44,447 nucleotides of DNA, taken from the NCBI RefSeq assembly GCF_007829435.1, contig NZ_VLJN01000007.1, positions 1-44,447 of the forward strand, in the 5' to 3' direction. Source of the stretch: Cupriavidus gilardii J11. Its GTDB lineage: Bacteria; Pseudomonadota; Gammaproteobacteria; Burkholderiales; Burkholderiaceae. Below are positions 1 to 7,426 of the stretch, in pieces. The position numbers and the translations under genes are program-made. The notes beneath the pieces are model-generated. The model had not been told where the DNA came from. It saw only the letters and a program-made list of their open reading frames with translations, and did no database searches. Each line of letters opens with the position of its first letter. The first letter of the stretch is position 1.

Positions 1-1
1 C

Positions 2-112
2 CCTATCGGGGAAGCGGCAGTCGAAGCATTCCTCGCCGACCGGCGGCATTCCCGACCTCGTTACAGCGCCATGCTGAAAAGACTTTCTGGCTGCGGCCGG
101 GACGTCTTTTGA
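2..112 (+). CDS. possible 3' end of an unrecognised gene (partial)
   Basis: A reading frame open from the window edge reaches a TGA at 110-112 and would give about 36 C-terminal residues rich in Arg and Ala. It ends 15 bases before the first 5' hairpin motif, which fits the end of an upstream transcription unit. There is too little sequence to name a family, and the frame that continues into the primase is also open here, so this call is tentative. Confidence 0.25.
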   Translation, partial: PIGEAAVEAFLADRRHSRPRYSAMLKRLSGCGRDVF

Positions 113-126
113 GCAAGCGTTCCTTC

Positions 127-145
127 GCCTGTCTCAGGCATCGAC
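127..145 (+). promoter_or_regulatory. 5' hairpin motif copy 1 (GCCTG-tct-CAGGC + ATCGAC)
   Basis: Perfect 5-bp stem, 3-nt loop and the invariant ATCGAC 3' flank, 23 bases before the primase start. This copy has the most divergent stem of the nine in the window, yet it is fully paired. Just downstream, CTCC and GGAG (about 152-162) can pair so that the primase Shine-Dalgarno is covered. Confidence 0.6.
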
Positions 146-168
146 CAACCCTCCTCACGGAGCATCCC

Positions 169-1260
169 ATGAAAAATCTAAGTGCGATTGTAGGAAGCTG
201 GACGCCCGATCAATGGGACGCTCTGGTTCGGGAATATCTGCCCGCAAATTTTCTGACCGACGCCTTTTGGCGAGGACAGCCGGGGCCCTGTCCGATCTGC
301 CGTGGTGGAACGGATCGCTTCACCTACGACAACAAGCGCGGTCGCGGTGATTGGATCTGCCGCAAATGCAATGACGGAAGTCCCAAAGCGGGCGACGGCC
401 TCGAGCTGGTACGGTGCGTCACCGGCATGTCGTACCCGGAATTGATGCGGGACCTGGCTGGTGGAAAGGCTGAGTCGCTGCCGCGCCTGTCACCGCACCA
501 AGCCCGCCGAATCAAGGCTGATGATCCTGGTGCCAAGATGCGACGCATCCTCAGACAGTGGGAAGAAGGCGCCCAACTTTCAGCAGGCGACCATGCAATG
601 CGATATCTCGCTGCACGCGTGCCCGGCTTACGGGCCCCGCGACCGCAGAACCTCCGGCTCTCGGTGCAGGACTACTGGTACCGGAGCACAGGTTCAAAGC
701 AGCTGTTGAAAATCGGTCGATATCCGACCATCCTGGCTGGCTTCATGCTGCCGGACGGGCGGCTTGCGACGGTGCACCGTACCTCGCTCGATCCCGTGCT
801 GCCTGCAAAAGCGACGATCGTATCCAGCGACGGCGAAATCCTGCCGGCGAAGCGCAACGATGTATCCGCGCTGCCACTCGCCGGCGGGGCTGTTCGGCTC
901 ATGCAGCCTCGTGGCGGAGAAATTGGGGTGGCGGAAGGCCTCGAGAATGCCTACGCAGCGTACATGCTGTTCCGCATCCCCGCGTGGAACTGCCTGAACC
1001 GGGTACTGCTACGACAGTTCGTCGTGCCCGACGGGTTGGGTATCCACACCGTCCACATCTTCGCCGACTTCGACACGGTTGATCCGATAACGGGGAAATC
1101 GCCCGGCATGGCCGACGCGCTGGCGTTGGACAAGCGCTTGCGCACAGAGGGATTCAAGACAGTCATCCATCGTCCAAAGGTCCGCGGCACGGACTTTTGC
1201 GATCAGTGGCGCACCGAGTATCGGCTGCGTCAAATTGCTCCGCAGGCGATCGCCGCCTGA
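169..1260 (+). CDS. P4-type primase: zinc ribbon plus Toprim domain
   Basis: 363 aa. An N-terminal zinc ribbon of the phage P4 / plasmid primase type has Cys pairs at residues 41/44 (CPIC) and 64/67 (CRKC). The C-terminal half carries a Toprim fold with the catalytic Glu in VAEGLEN (about 256) and the metal-binding FADFD (about 299-303). By family knowledge it would make RNA primers for element replication. No helicase domain is fused, so it may use a host helicase or the UvrD-like protein encoded at 8.7 kb. The ATG at 169 is chosen because a GGAG lies about 7 bases upstream; a longer in-frame start at 109 would run through the regulatory hairpin. It is the first gene behind motif copy 1. Confidence 0.85.
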   Translation: MKNLSAIVGSWTPDQWDALVREYLPANFLTDAFWRGQPGPCPICRGGTDRFTYDNKRGRGDWICRKCNDGSPKAGDGLELVRCVTGMSYPELMRDLAGGKAESLPRLSPHQARRIKADDPGAKMRRILRQWEEGAQLSAGDHAMRYLAARVPGLRAPRPQNLRLSVQDYWYRSTGSKQLLKIGRYPTILAGFMLPDGRLATVHRTSLDPVLPAKATIVSSDGEILPAKRNDVSALPLAGGAVRLMQPRGGEIGVAEGLENAYAAYMLFRIPAWNCLNRVLLRQFVVPDGLGIHTVHIFADFDTVDPITGKSPGMADALALDKRLRTEGFKTVIHRPKVRGTDFCDQWRTEYRLRQIAPQAIAA

Positions 1261-1289
1261 TATCTGCCACCGAAGGGTGGCTTTCTAAC

Positions 1290-1350
1290 CTCTGCCCTGT
1301 GGGTCTCTCCCGCAGGGCAGGGATCCCGTGGCAGGCTCTCCAAGGAGAAC
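1290..1350 (+). promoter_or_regulatory. two-hairpin leader before the 69-aa gene
   Basis: A 12-bp hairpin (arms 1292-1303 and 1309-1320, one G-T pair) lies 34 bases before the next start and has no T-tract, so it is not a normal terminator. It is followed by a short hairpin (TCTC 1337-1340 with GAGA 1345-1348) that overlaps the GGAG Shine-Dalgarno. This is the same two-part layout seen before many genes here. Confidence 0.5.
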
Positions 1351-1354
1351 GCAG

Positions 1355-1564
1355 ATGCCGCATAAAGGTTTCACCGCAATCGTCAATAGACTGCACATTC
1401 ATGCCAAGCGTGTCTCGAACACGGCCGACGTCTGCGCCGGCCAGTCGGAGGCGCAGTTCTTCGACGTGTATCGGCGCGGTCCGGCCGGCAATCTCACGTT
1501 CCTGAATCGGATGCATTCTTTTGATTCAGCGCTTGATTTCTGTCTGTCGCCTACGCTTCATTGA
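1355..1564 (+). CDS. small hypothetical protein (69 aa)
   Basis: 69 aa, not recognised. It has no membrane segment or signal peptide; it is basic and His-rich at the N-terminus and ends in a mixed hydrophobic stretch. The ATG at 1355 follows GGAG at a spacing of about 7 bases, and the longer frame from 1328 would cut into the leader hairpin. It lies 94 bases after the primase, is probably in the same transcript, and is closed by a strong terminator at 1585-1614. The dedicated two-hairpin leader and the terminator are the main reasons to believe it is real. Confidence 0.55.
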   Translation: MPHKGFTAIVNRLHIHAKRVSNTADVCAGQSEAQFFDVYRRGPAGNLTFLNRMHSFDSALDFCLSPTLH

Positions 1565-1584
1565 GGTGCCATCCCATAAACGAC

Positions 1585-1614
1585 AAAGCCCGGCATACGC
1601 CGGGCTTTTTTTTT
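1585..1614 (+). terminator. intrinsic terminator after the primase set
   Basis: A 10-bp stem (AAAGCCCGGC with its complement, loop ATAC) is followed by nine Ts. A nearly identical hairpin occurs at 30014-30048. It separates this plus-strand set from the minus-strand genes ending at 1622. Confidence 0.85.
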
Positions 1615-1621
1615 CTCGCTT

Positions 1622-1747
1622 TCAGTTTCGGATGCGGTTCTTCAATGCGGCGTAGAGAGAGAGAACGCCCTCAAGTACGCAGAACCCGATGAGCACCATG
1701 GCAACGAAGCGTTGGATGCCATCGGCGGTAGAGAGGTAGTCGAACAT
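1622..1747 (-). CDS. 41-aa single-pass membrane peptide
   Basis: 41 aa, too short for most gene finders. Residues about 14-34 form one hydrophobic helix (FVAMVLIGFCVLEGVLSLYA), followed by a short basic tail. AAAGG lies about 7 bases before the ATG. It is 69 bases downstream of the ParR-like gene on the same strand and probably the last gene of that operon. No family is recognised; by size and shape it could be a toxin-like or membrane-anchoring peptide, but nothing in the sequence decides this. Confidence 0.5.
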   Translation of the reverse strand: MFDYLSTADGIQRFVAMVLIGFCVLEGVLSLYAALKNRIRN

Positions 1748-1816
1748 GGTGAGCCCTTTGTTTTGTGTGAGTTTAGATTGCCACGATACCCGGCGATGTC
1801 AAAACGGATGATCGCG

Positions 1817-2266
1817 CTAACCAAAGCGAGCCATCGCCTCGTTGAGGGCACCTACATCCAGCCCCTCCAGAGCCGCATGGCCGGTCGTGCCGGCGGCTTC
1901 GCTCGATAGCTGCCCCGGCAATGTGCCTCGATCGGCGGTGGCGGCGGGCGAAGTACTTATGGCTACCGGATAAGGAACGGCGACGGCTTCGCTTGGAGGG
2001 CGCCCCGGCGCCGGCATGCGGGGGGGCGATTCGGGCGAGGACACGGCAGCAACAGTGCCGGGGGGCAATCTAGAGACCCCGCCTGGAAGGAACAAAACGT
2101 CCGGCCCAGCGCTCGCCAACAGCTGCAGGCCACGTTGCGCGAGCAGCTTCAACATCATGGCGCGTTCCCGTGCTCCGCCGAACTGCTGCAGGTAAGCGAG
2201 CAACTCTGGATTGGAGTCGCCGGATATCGTCACAGACATCTGAAGCTTTACCACGGGCGTTGGCAT
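1817..2266 (-). CDS. ParR/StbB-like partition adaptor candidate
   Basis: 149 aa. Residues about 6-46 read like a ribbon-helix-helix DNA-binding unit: a short beta-strand (VKLQMSVTI), then a helix beginning NPELLAYLQQFGG, then a second helix ending LLAQRGLQLL. This order resembles ParR/StbB adaptors of actin-type partition systems. The rest is a Pro/Ala-rich low-complexity linker with a short helical C-terminal tail, as expected if the C-terminus touches the filament. Its ATG overlaps the stop of the actin-like PRTRC D gene by one base (TAATG), so translation is coupled, matching the ParM-ParR order. The family assignment rests on pattern and context, not on a clear match. Confidence 0.45.
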   Translation of the reverse strand: MPTPVVKLQMSVTISGDSNPELLAYLQQFGGARERAMMLKLLAQRGLQLLASAGPDVLFLPGGVSRLPPGTVAAVSSPESPPRMPAPGRPPSEAVAVPYPVAISTSPAATADRGTLPGQLSSEAAGTTGHAALEGLDVGALNEAMARFG

Positions 2267-3267
2267 TAGACAGTCCTTGCCGCCTGACGGGCGGATCCGA
2301 TGCTATAGAACCCGCGAACATTGGCAAAGCAGGGCGCCTCCATGATATGGATCGTATTCAATGGGAACGCCGCACGGATAGTCGGCGCATACAATTGCGC
2401 GCCGCCCCCTGTCAGGATAATGGCCCGGATATCCTCCGATCTGCCGACGCGGGTCTGGATCTCTTTCACCGGCTGGTGGGTTACCGCCATGGCTTGTTCA
2501 AGGTACGGGGTAACGTCGAGATCCCGGCCGTAGAACAGCATGGGCTTTGCATCGCGGATGGCCTTGTCAATGCGCTCGATGCTGTCAGTGGTCTGTCCGT
2601 GTTCAGCCGAAATGAGACTGGCGATCTGTTGATACACACGCGCCGCGCCACCAGGCACGCCGCCGCTGCGGGTATCGTCCATGGTGTAGCCGCGGGCCAC
2701 CACCCAATCGGTCGTGAAGTAACCGACGTCGACCACGAGATAAGCGTTGTCGGGATCGTAGCTCTTCCCGCTCCGCTGGATATACGTGATGAGGCTACCG
2801 AGCGGTTGCGGCAGGGGCAGAACGCTGCCGACGGTGATCTCGCCCCACCCGAAGTTGTGTGTGCCAGTGAAGCGGTCCTTCAGAAATGCGGCGTACCGGT
2901 TCGTGTTGTGAACGGGCAGACCGAGCACGAGACGGTCGACCTCGCGCGCATTGGCGTAGTGCAAGGAACCAGCGAGCAACGCAGCATAGTTTGCCGTAGT
3001 CACGAAATCTTCGGACAAGGACCGGCCGGTATGTACGTGCGCGGCGCTCAGGGAAACGCCGGGGCCAACCTCATACCTGGCACCGTCGACCTCTACGTTC
3101 ACCACGTCACGTGCACGAAAGAGCCCGCCGCCATGCGGTGTGAGCGAGGACGTGGCGGCCACGGGAGCCAACGACGGAAACATGTTGGTCGCGATATCAG
3201 AGCCGAGTGGAAAAGCGGACTTGGTATTGCCGTAGCCGACATCGATCGCGACGGTAGAGATTTTCAT
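2266..3267 (-). CDS. PRTRC system protein D, actin-like ATPase (ParM/StbA type)
   Basis: 333 aa. The N-terminal phosphate-1 loop DVGYGNTK (about 9-16), the phosphate-2 loop VDVGYFTTD (about 179-187) and the adenosine loop LTGGGA (about 285-290) are those of the actin/Hsp70 ATPase fold, in the plasmid-segregation branch. By family knowledge such proteins polymerise to push DNA copies apart. Start chosen at 3267 (MKIST...) because GGAG precedes it by about 7 bases; the open frame continues 40 codons upstream without that support. It is encoded apart from the other PRTRC genes, which start at 15.6 kb, and is coupled to a ParR-like gene. The window therefore holds both a ParB-type and an actin-type segregation component. 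Confidence 0.8.
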   Translation of the reverse strand: MKISTVAIDVGYGNTKSAFPLGSDIATNMFPSLAPVAATSSLTPHGGGLFRARDVVNVEVDGARYEVGPGVSLSAAHVHTGRSLSEDFVTTANYAALLAGSLHYANAREVDRLVLGLPVHNTNRYAAFLKDRFTGTHNFGWGEITVGSVLPLPQPLGSLITYIQRSGKSYDPDNAYLVVDVGYFTTDWVVARGYTMDDTRSGGVPGGAARVYQQIASLISAEHGQTTDSIERIDKAIRDAKPMLFYGRDLDVTPYLEQAMAVTHQPVKEIQTRVGRSEDIRAIILTGGGAQLYAPTIRAAFPLNTIHIMEAPCFANVRGFYSIGSARQAARTV

Positions 3268-3593
3268 GTAGCGCTCCAGTAAGCAGGGTGCATTAGTGGG
3301 TGCGACGTGCCTTCCTTCCGCATCGTCCATGCCAGCTCGGCCATCTGCCACATACTCAGACTTTGTGGCATTAAATCCGGGCCGCATGGATCAAGTTTTT
3401 TAAGGCCTGTTTCCATATCTAGGGCTCTATAAGACTTGAACGGACTTGACCGAACCATGTAGGGTCAAGTGGCACATCGACATGGCCTACTCTAACTGCA
3501 CTGTTCCAAAGTCAAGCCGACGAAAGCTCACGTTTTGGGGACTGCAGTCGTTGCGTGTACGGCGATGACTGGTATATCCTTCAGACACTTCAC
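3268..3593. other. gene-free upstream region of the partition operon
   Basis: About 330 bases without a convincing gene. Its left part should hold the minus-strand promoter for protein D. At the right end TTGCGT (3551-3556) and TATATC (3573-3578), 16 bases apart, look like a plus-strand promoter firing toward motif copy 2. Short open frames here have no ribosome binding site. Confidence 0.4.
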
Positions 3594-3711
3594 GCGTCCC
3601 CGACGCATCGACCTCGCCGCCACTCGCGCGGCACTCCTGTGCATCGAACGTCGACCAATTTGGCTTCGGGCTGCTCGCTGTTCACGCCGGAAATTGAACC
3701 GGCTTTTTTTT
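3594..3711 (+). ncRNA. candidate small RNA: motif copy 2 followed directly by a terminator
   Basis: Starts with the conserved hairpin (GCGTC-ccc-GACGC, 3594-3606) and ATCGAC (3607-3612), behind a promoter-like TTGCGT/TATATC pair. It ends at an intrinsic terminator: GCCGG (3686-3690) pairs with CCGGC (3699-3703), then eight Ts. No start codon with a Shine-Dalgarno lies between. It is either an independent RNA of about 120 nt or a leader whose gene has been lost. Confidence 0.4.
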
Positions 3712-4359
3712 CAATCAAATCAAGTGGACCGGTTCGGATAGTGAGGACACCGGACACCGCGATACCAAGCCGATTTGCGGTCTGTTTGTGAAAATGGACC
3801 GTAGTGCGGACGATTCCGAAGCCGGACACCGAACAGTTTTTTGGGGATCATCCGAAATACAGACGCTCCTTCAGCCATTGGGCTGGGCGCGGATCACGAT
3901 GCCCGACACACAGCGGCGGGGATGATCCGGCTTTGGAGCGGGAAGCTGCGCGGGCGGAATATCCGGCAACGCGGGCTTCTCAAGACTTCCGATCCGGGAG
4001 GCGCCACCGGTACCAGAACGGCGCAACAAGCAATCACCCATCACGACATTGACACAGGCGATAGGACGCGATCCTAGTTGCGGGTGTCAGCATCACAGGA
4101 TGCATCGGATAGGGTGGCCGCGCAGCGGCGTGCATGGCGAGAGCCTTGGACGCACACGGCGGACAGTCGGGAAGCATCGCTTCCATGCTCCGGGCTGATC
4201 GGTTGGCATCGCTAAAGGACAGGAAGGCAGTGGATGGACCGGCCGGGTGGGCCGGATAGCTGGGGGTGGTGCCCCGGCGCACCAAGGGGGCAGAGCCGCG
4301 TCGGGGGCGGGTCTGCCATCAAGCAGTCCCGTGAAGCGCAATAGCTCTAGATCGCCCTG
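3712..4359. other. gene-poor stretch, possible insertion-sequence remnant
   Basis: No supportable gene in about 650 bases. The left part (3733-3840) repeats TGGACCG twice and GGACACCG three times, spaced irregularly, as in the multiple terminal repeats of some insertion sequences (IS21-like ends come to mind). No transposase is present. The right part (4080-4359) contains GC-rich inverted repeats and could include the recombination site of the integrase that starts at 4360; I cannot define a core. Confidence 0.3.
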
Positions 4360-5508
4360 ATGAAGTCCATTAACCTGCGTCCGATCATTAACCAGTACAG
4401 CTTGCCCGAGCGGTTCAAAGCCGAGTTCGTCGTTCTGGCGATGGAGAAACTGCACCTCCCACACAGCGGTACCCGGGTTAGCGGCAGATCCCTCTCCCAG
4501 ATTTCGCAGCGCCAGCGTGTGCAGGCCCTACTTGCCATGTTTGTAGAGCTTCGAGGGAAGGGCGGCATGGCCGTCACCTCGCCGTACAACATCCGGCAGA
4601 AGCATGTCCGCTGGCTCGTGCAGCACTGGGTGTCATCCCGTGGGCTGAACGTTGGGACGGTCGAGCTGCGCCTGACCCATCTTCGGGCACTGATGGGATG
4701 GATGGGGAAGCCTAATGTGATCGGACGGATTGATGACTATGTCGAGCGGCCGGAAGGGTACGAGAGAAGCTATATCGCGCAGAAAGATCGGTCTTGGGAC
4801 GGAAATGGGATAGACGCGGTCGCCAAGATAGCCACGATTGCAGCCACGGATCCGCACGTCGCGCTCCAGCTGCGCCTGGAAGCGGCCTTCGGTCTGCGGG
4901 CAAAGGAAAGCTGGCGGCTGCGGCCCGCGTTCGACGTGCTTCCCTCTGGGATGCTGTTTGTCCACGACGGAACTAAGGGCGGGCGGCCGCGCCAGGTGCC
5001 CATCGAATTCGGCTGGCAGTACGAGCTACTGGCTGAGGCTGCAGCGCTGGCAGCGACGACGAACCCGGAGAGGGGGACTCTCATACCGGCTACGTTCACG
5101 CAGAATCGCTGGCGACGCCGCTTCTATACTGTCTTGGAGAAGTACGGCATCACGAGATCCGGAGACGGCGTAACGGCGCACGGGTTGCGCCACCAGTACC
5201 TTCAAGAGATGTATCAACGCGAGAGCGGTCAGCATGCCGCGGTGAAGGGTGGCGGCCCGGTCCTCAATGTGGAAGCACACCGGGAGGCAATGCGCAAGGT
5301 GGTTGAGGCAGCCGGGCACAGTCGCGCGACGAAGGCGAATGCCTATCTCTCGACGTATTCGACACAGCTTTCACTGAGGAGCCCTGACCCAACCTTGGCA
5401 GAGGTCCGCGCTGCGATTGACAATGCTCAGGGCAATAAATCGGTGGCGGCCCGGGAACTTGGCATTTCGAGGGCAAAGATGTATCGACTACTCGGAAGTG
5501 ACCTATAA
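4360..5508 (+). CDS. tyrosine recombinase/integrase with C-terminal Fis-like HTH
   Basis: 382 aa. A SAM-like N-terminal domain (about 30-130) precedes a tyrosine recombinase catalytic domain: Arg in AAFGLRAKES (about 179), the Lys beta-hairpin HDGTKGGRPRQVPI, His and Arg in AHGLRHQY (about 272-276), a later His in AAGHSRAT and the Tyr in NAYLSTY (about 328). All key residues appear present, so it should be active. Residues about 345-382 add a helix-turn-helix of Fis/NtrC C-terminal type (NKSVAARELGISRAKMYRLL), unusual for an integrase, which may help choose a site or self-regulate. No clear Shine-Dalgarno precedes the ATG. A downstream convergent operon begins 156 bases later. Confidence 0.8.
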   Translation: MKSINLRPIINQYSLPERFKAEFVVLAMEKLHLPHSGTRVSGRSLSQISQRQRVQALLAMFVELRGKGGMAVTSPYNIRQKHVRWLVQHWVSSRGLNVGTVELRLTHLRALMGWMGKPNVIGRIDDYVERPEGYERSYIAQKDRSWDGNGIDAVAKIATIAATDPHVALQLRLEAAFGLRAKESWRLRPAFDVLPSGMLFVHDGTKGGRPRQVPIEFGWQYELLAEAAALAATTNPERGTLIPATFTQNRWRRRFYTVLEKYGITRSGDGVTAHGLRHQYLQEMYQRESGQHAAVKGGGPVLNVEAHREAMRKVVEAAGHSRATKANAYLSTYSTQLSLRSPDPTLAEVRAAIDNAQGNKSVAARELGISRAKMYRLLGSDL

Positions 5509-5664
5509 GGTTGAATTCACGAGCGCCCTGCTACTTCACGTCGACGCGGCCTCGGTGCCGGCCCGCAAACGGACATCCTGCCAGATGGTGACCGCAGGGT
5601 AGCGCATGGACACCCTGAAAGGGCAACGCCCGCAGAAGGCAGGCGCCAGCAAGAGAGAGAGAAG

Positions 5665-6258
5665 TCAAGGCTCGGCGGAGTCGGGGATGGCATCCACCGC
5701 GCGTGCAACGAGCGCCTCAAGGCTCGCGAAGAGGGGACGGTCACACGCAATGTCCTCCTCAGCGACGGCGGTCGCGAGGGCGGGAATATGCTGGAATCGC
5801 ACGGCCGGGGCTCCGCCGACATGGATAATCTGGGCACGGCGCACGAGCTTGCGGTACCGGTACGCGTCCTCCATTACGGTTGCCGGAGGCTCTAGTGAGA
5901 TTGAGGCGTGTGTCGGCTGCGCAAGAGCAGCAGCCATGGCGGCAAACTTCGGGCCGTTTGTCGGCCAATCGTCGGATGTCGCTGCGAGGAGATTCAAAAA
6001 GTAGGGGAGATCGGCCGGCGTTAGCGCTCTGCGCGCGAGCAGCGATATCGTTTGTTCGTCGGCCGGCCTAGCAACCTCACGACGGTTCCAAATCGCGCTC
6101 AACTGCCGAAACGCGATGTCGCGATCTACGGCCGCATCCAGGCGAACTGGTGGTGTCGAGACCCCGCATTCCTCGCACACGATGACAGCTTGGATGCGGC
6201 CGGCGATGAAAAGTGGTGCGCCGTCGCAGTGGGCGCAGTTCAGCAGGCCGTTTGGCAT
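5665..6258 (-). CDS. Lar-like zinc-ribbon protein
   Basis: 197 aa. The N-terminus has a treble-clef-like pair of Cys motifs, CAHC (about 8-11) and CEEC (about 28-31), followed by an Ile-Trp-Asn-Arg-Arg segment (about 56-60). This matches the shape of Lar-type restriction-alleviation proteins, although many phage zinc proteins share it. The remaining 130 residues are helical and not recognised. It is the last gene of the seven-gene minus-strand operon that starts near 10.58 kb. The ribosome binding site is weak. Function as a restriction-alleviation protein is inference from the N-terminal domain only. Confidence 0.5.
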   Translation of the reverse strand: MPNGLLNCAHCDGAPLFIAGRIQAVIVCEECGVSTPPVRLDAAVDRDIAFRQLSAIWNRREVARPADEQTISLLARRALTPADLPYFLNLLAATSDDWPTNGPKFAAMAAALAQPTHASISLEPPATVMEDAYRYRKLVRRAQIIHVGGAPAVRFQHIPALATAVAEEDIACDRPLFASLEALVARAVDAIPDSAEP

Positions 6259-6343
6259 GGTCGGAACAGAGATCGAAAGCAGGAATTATGAACCATCTCC
6301 CCGGTGACCCACTGCACTGGGCGGCAGAGGTATGCCCCCTGGT

Positions 6344-6640
6344 TCAAGACCCCGCGCCATGCTCCTCGAAATTCGGCTCATTCGTGGCCAGGAAGCGGGT
6401 GGTGGTGCATAGGAGGCCGCGGCGCGCGGTCCCCTGAAATCCCTGCAGGGATTCAGCCTGCTGGCGCAACTCGTGGCCCAACCGCCAAAACTCGTTTAAC
6501 CAATGCCCATCCTTCCCCGGAGGCCCTCCCAGATGGCCAGTGGCAATGGCGCCGCGGATGGCCAGGACGGTCTCGGGATCCGGGTATTCGGCATTCTTTA
6601 CGTCGCGGTTGGGCATCGTTTCGCAGTCAGAGCTAGTCAT
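6344..6640 (-). CDS. hypothetical protein (98 aa)
   Basis: 98 aa, not recognised, soluble, with acidic ends and a central segment rich in Gly and Trp (GHLGGPPGKDGHWLNEFWRL). The start at 6640 is set by overlap: its ATG lies inside the last codons of the preceding gene (8-base overlap, ATGACTAG), implying coupled translation. The open frame extends upstream to 6889, but that part runs opposite a real gene in another frame and has no ribosome binding site. Confidence 0.5.
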   Translation of the reverse strand: MTSSDCETMPNRDVKNAEYPDPETVLAIRGAIATGHLGGPPGKDGHWLNEFWRLGHELRQQAESLQGFQGTARRGLLCTTTRFLATNEPNFEEHGAGS

Positions 6641-6932
6641 GGGAATCGGTTTCAAACATGTCGATCGTGCGGGTGTCGCGGTCCGGGTGACATTGCTCAT
6701 GCTTGAGCAACTCCCCGATGGACGAGCCATTGCCGCCATGGGGCCGGTCCTGGTCGGTCCAGCCATGCGCAAGATCCGCAGAAGAGAGAACCTTGCCGGC
6801 GAGCTCGTAACGCGGTTCGCGGGACTCGTCGTCAATGGCGCGTCGCTCACACATGGCAGCGTCGTATGCGGCGGAGGGATCGGCTGCATGGATTACCGCG
6901 CGGTAGATGACGTCGACGTTATAGAGGGGCAT
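6633..6932 (-). CDS. hypothetical protein (99 aa)
   Basis: 99 aa. The first 50 residues form a plausible small alpha/beta unit (a strand with YNVDVIYRAVIHAADPSAAY, then a helix), reminiscent of short phage proteins that bind small ligands or DNA, but no family is clear. The C-terminal part is rich in His and Asp. GAGG lies about 8 bases before the ATG. It lies 47 bases after the winged-helix gene and overlaps the next gene by 8 bases, so it belongs to the same operon. Confidence 0.5.
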   Translation of the reverse strand: MPLYNVDVIYRAVIHAADPSAAYDAAMCERRAIDDESREPRYELAGKVLSSADLAHGWTDQDRPHGGNGSSIGELLKHEQCHPDRDTRTIDMFETDSHD

Positions 6933-6979
6933 TGTGAAGGGCCTCGGGAGATTGGTGGTCGGCGAGCGTAGCGCTCCAC

Positions 6980-7426
6980 TTAAAGGTCAAGCGATGGGTA
7001 TTCTGCCCGGGCGTATTGCGCGGGGCGAACACATTGCACGGGAAAATCGAACAGCGTTGCGCAGGCGCACGTCTCGCCGCAGCGCTCGGTCATCGTGACC
7101 TCTTCCGCAAGGCCGAAGCGAACGGCTGCCGCACGAACCCGGTCGGCGTCGAGGGAGCCGGACTCGACCGCGGCCAGCACGTGCCGGGCGAAGCCGTGGA
7201 GCCGAGACAGTTCCTGCCCTATCGGGCCATCGATGTAGAGATAGAGGCCGTTATGCTTCCGGACGAACGTAGTCTCGGTAGCCATCCGTTGCAGGATAGC
7301 CTCCGCTGCTTCGGGGTCGATCTGAAGGCCGCGCTGAAGCAGCGCGACCGACGCGGCGCAGTACCGATGAACCAGGTCCAAGGCTCGATCGAATAGCCGA
7401 TTATCCATCGTTGCATCGGTGCGCAT
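6980..7426 (-). CDS. stand-alone FtsK-gamma-like winged-helix protein
   Basis: 148 aa. Residues about 10-52 (LFDRALDLVHRYCAASVALLQ onward) match the pattern of the FtsK gamma domain: an aromatic-rich helix, Ala-Ser followed by LLQR, and a recognition helix ending in Met-x-x-Glu. In FtsK this wing recognises KOPS sequences; here it is encoded alone. The C-terminal part has three Cys (CGETCAC) that might bind metal. AAGGAGG lies 7 bases before the ATG, and the ATG overlaps the stop of the DUF1173 gene (TAATG). It may be a DNA-binding partner or regulator of that protein or the helicase; this is inference. Confidence 0.5.
   Translation of the reverse strand: MRTDATMDNRLFDRALDLVHRYCAASVALLQRGLQIDPEAAEAILQRMATETTFVRKHNGLYLYIDGPIGQELSRLHGFARHVLAAVESGSLDADRVRAAAVRFGLAEEVTMTERCGETCACATLFDFPVQCVRPAQYARAEYPSLDL

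Noticed and set aside
558-1082. 174-aa plus-strand frame inside the primase gene
   Set aside because: Overlaps the primase in another frame; Arg/Ala-rich shadow without motif.
1358-1400. possible tenth copy of the 5' hairpin motif (TTTCACCGCAATCG region)
   Set aside because: The stem is not paired and the ATCGA flank is missing; it lies within the 69-aa gene.
2170-3282. 370-aa plus-strand open frame
   Set aside because: It is the antisense shadow of the actin-like protein D, which has clear ATPase motifs; the plus frame has no motif or ribosome binding site.
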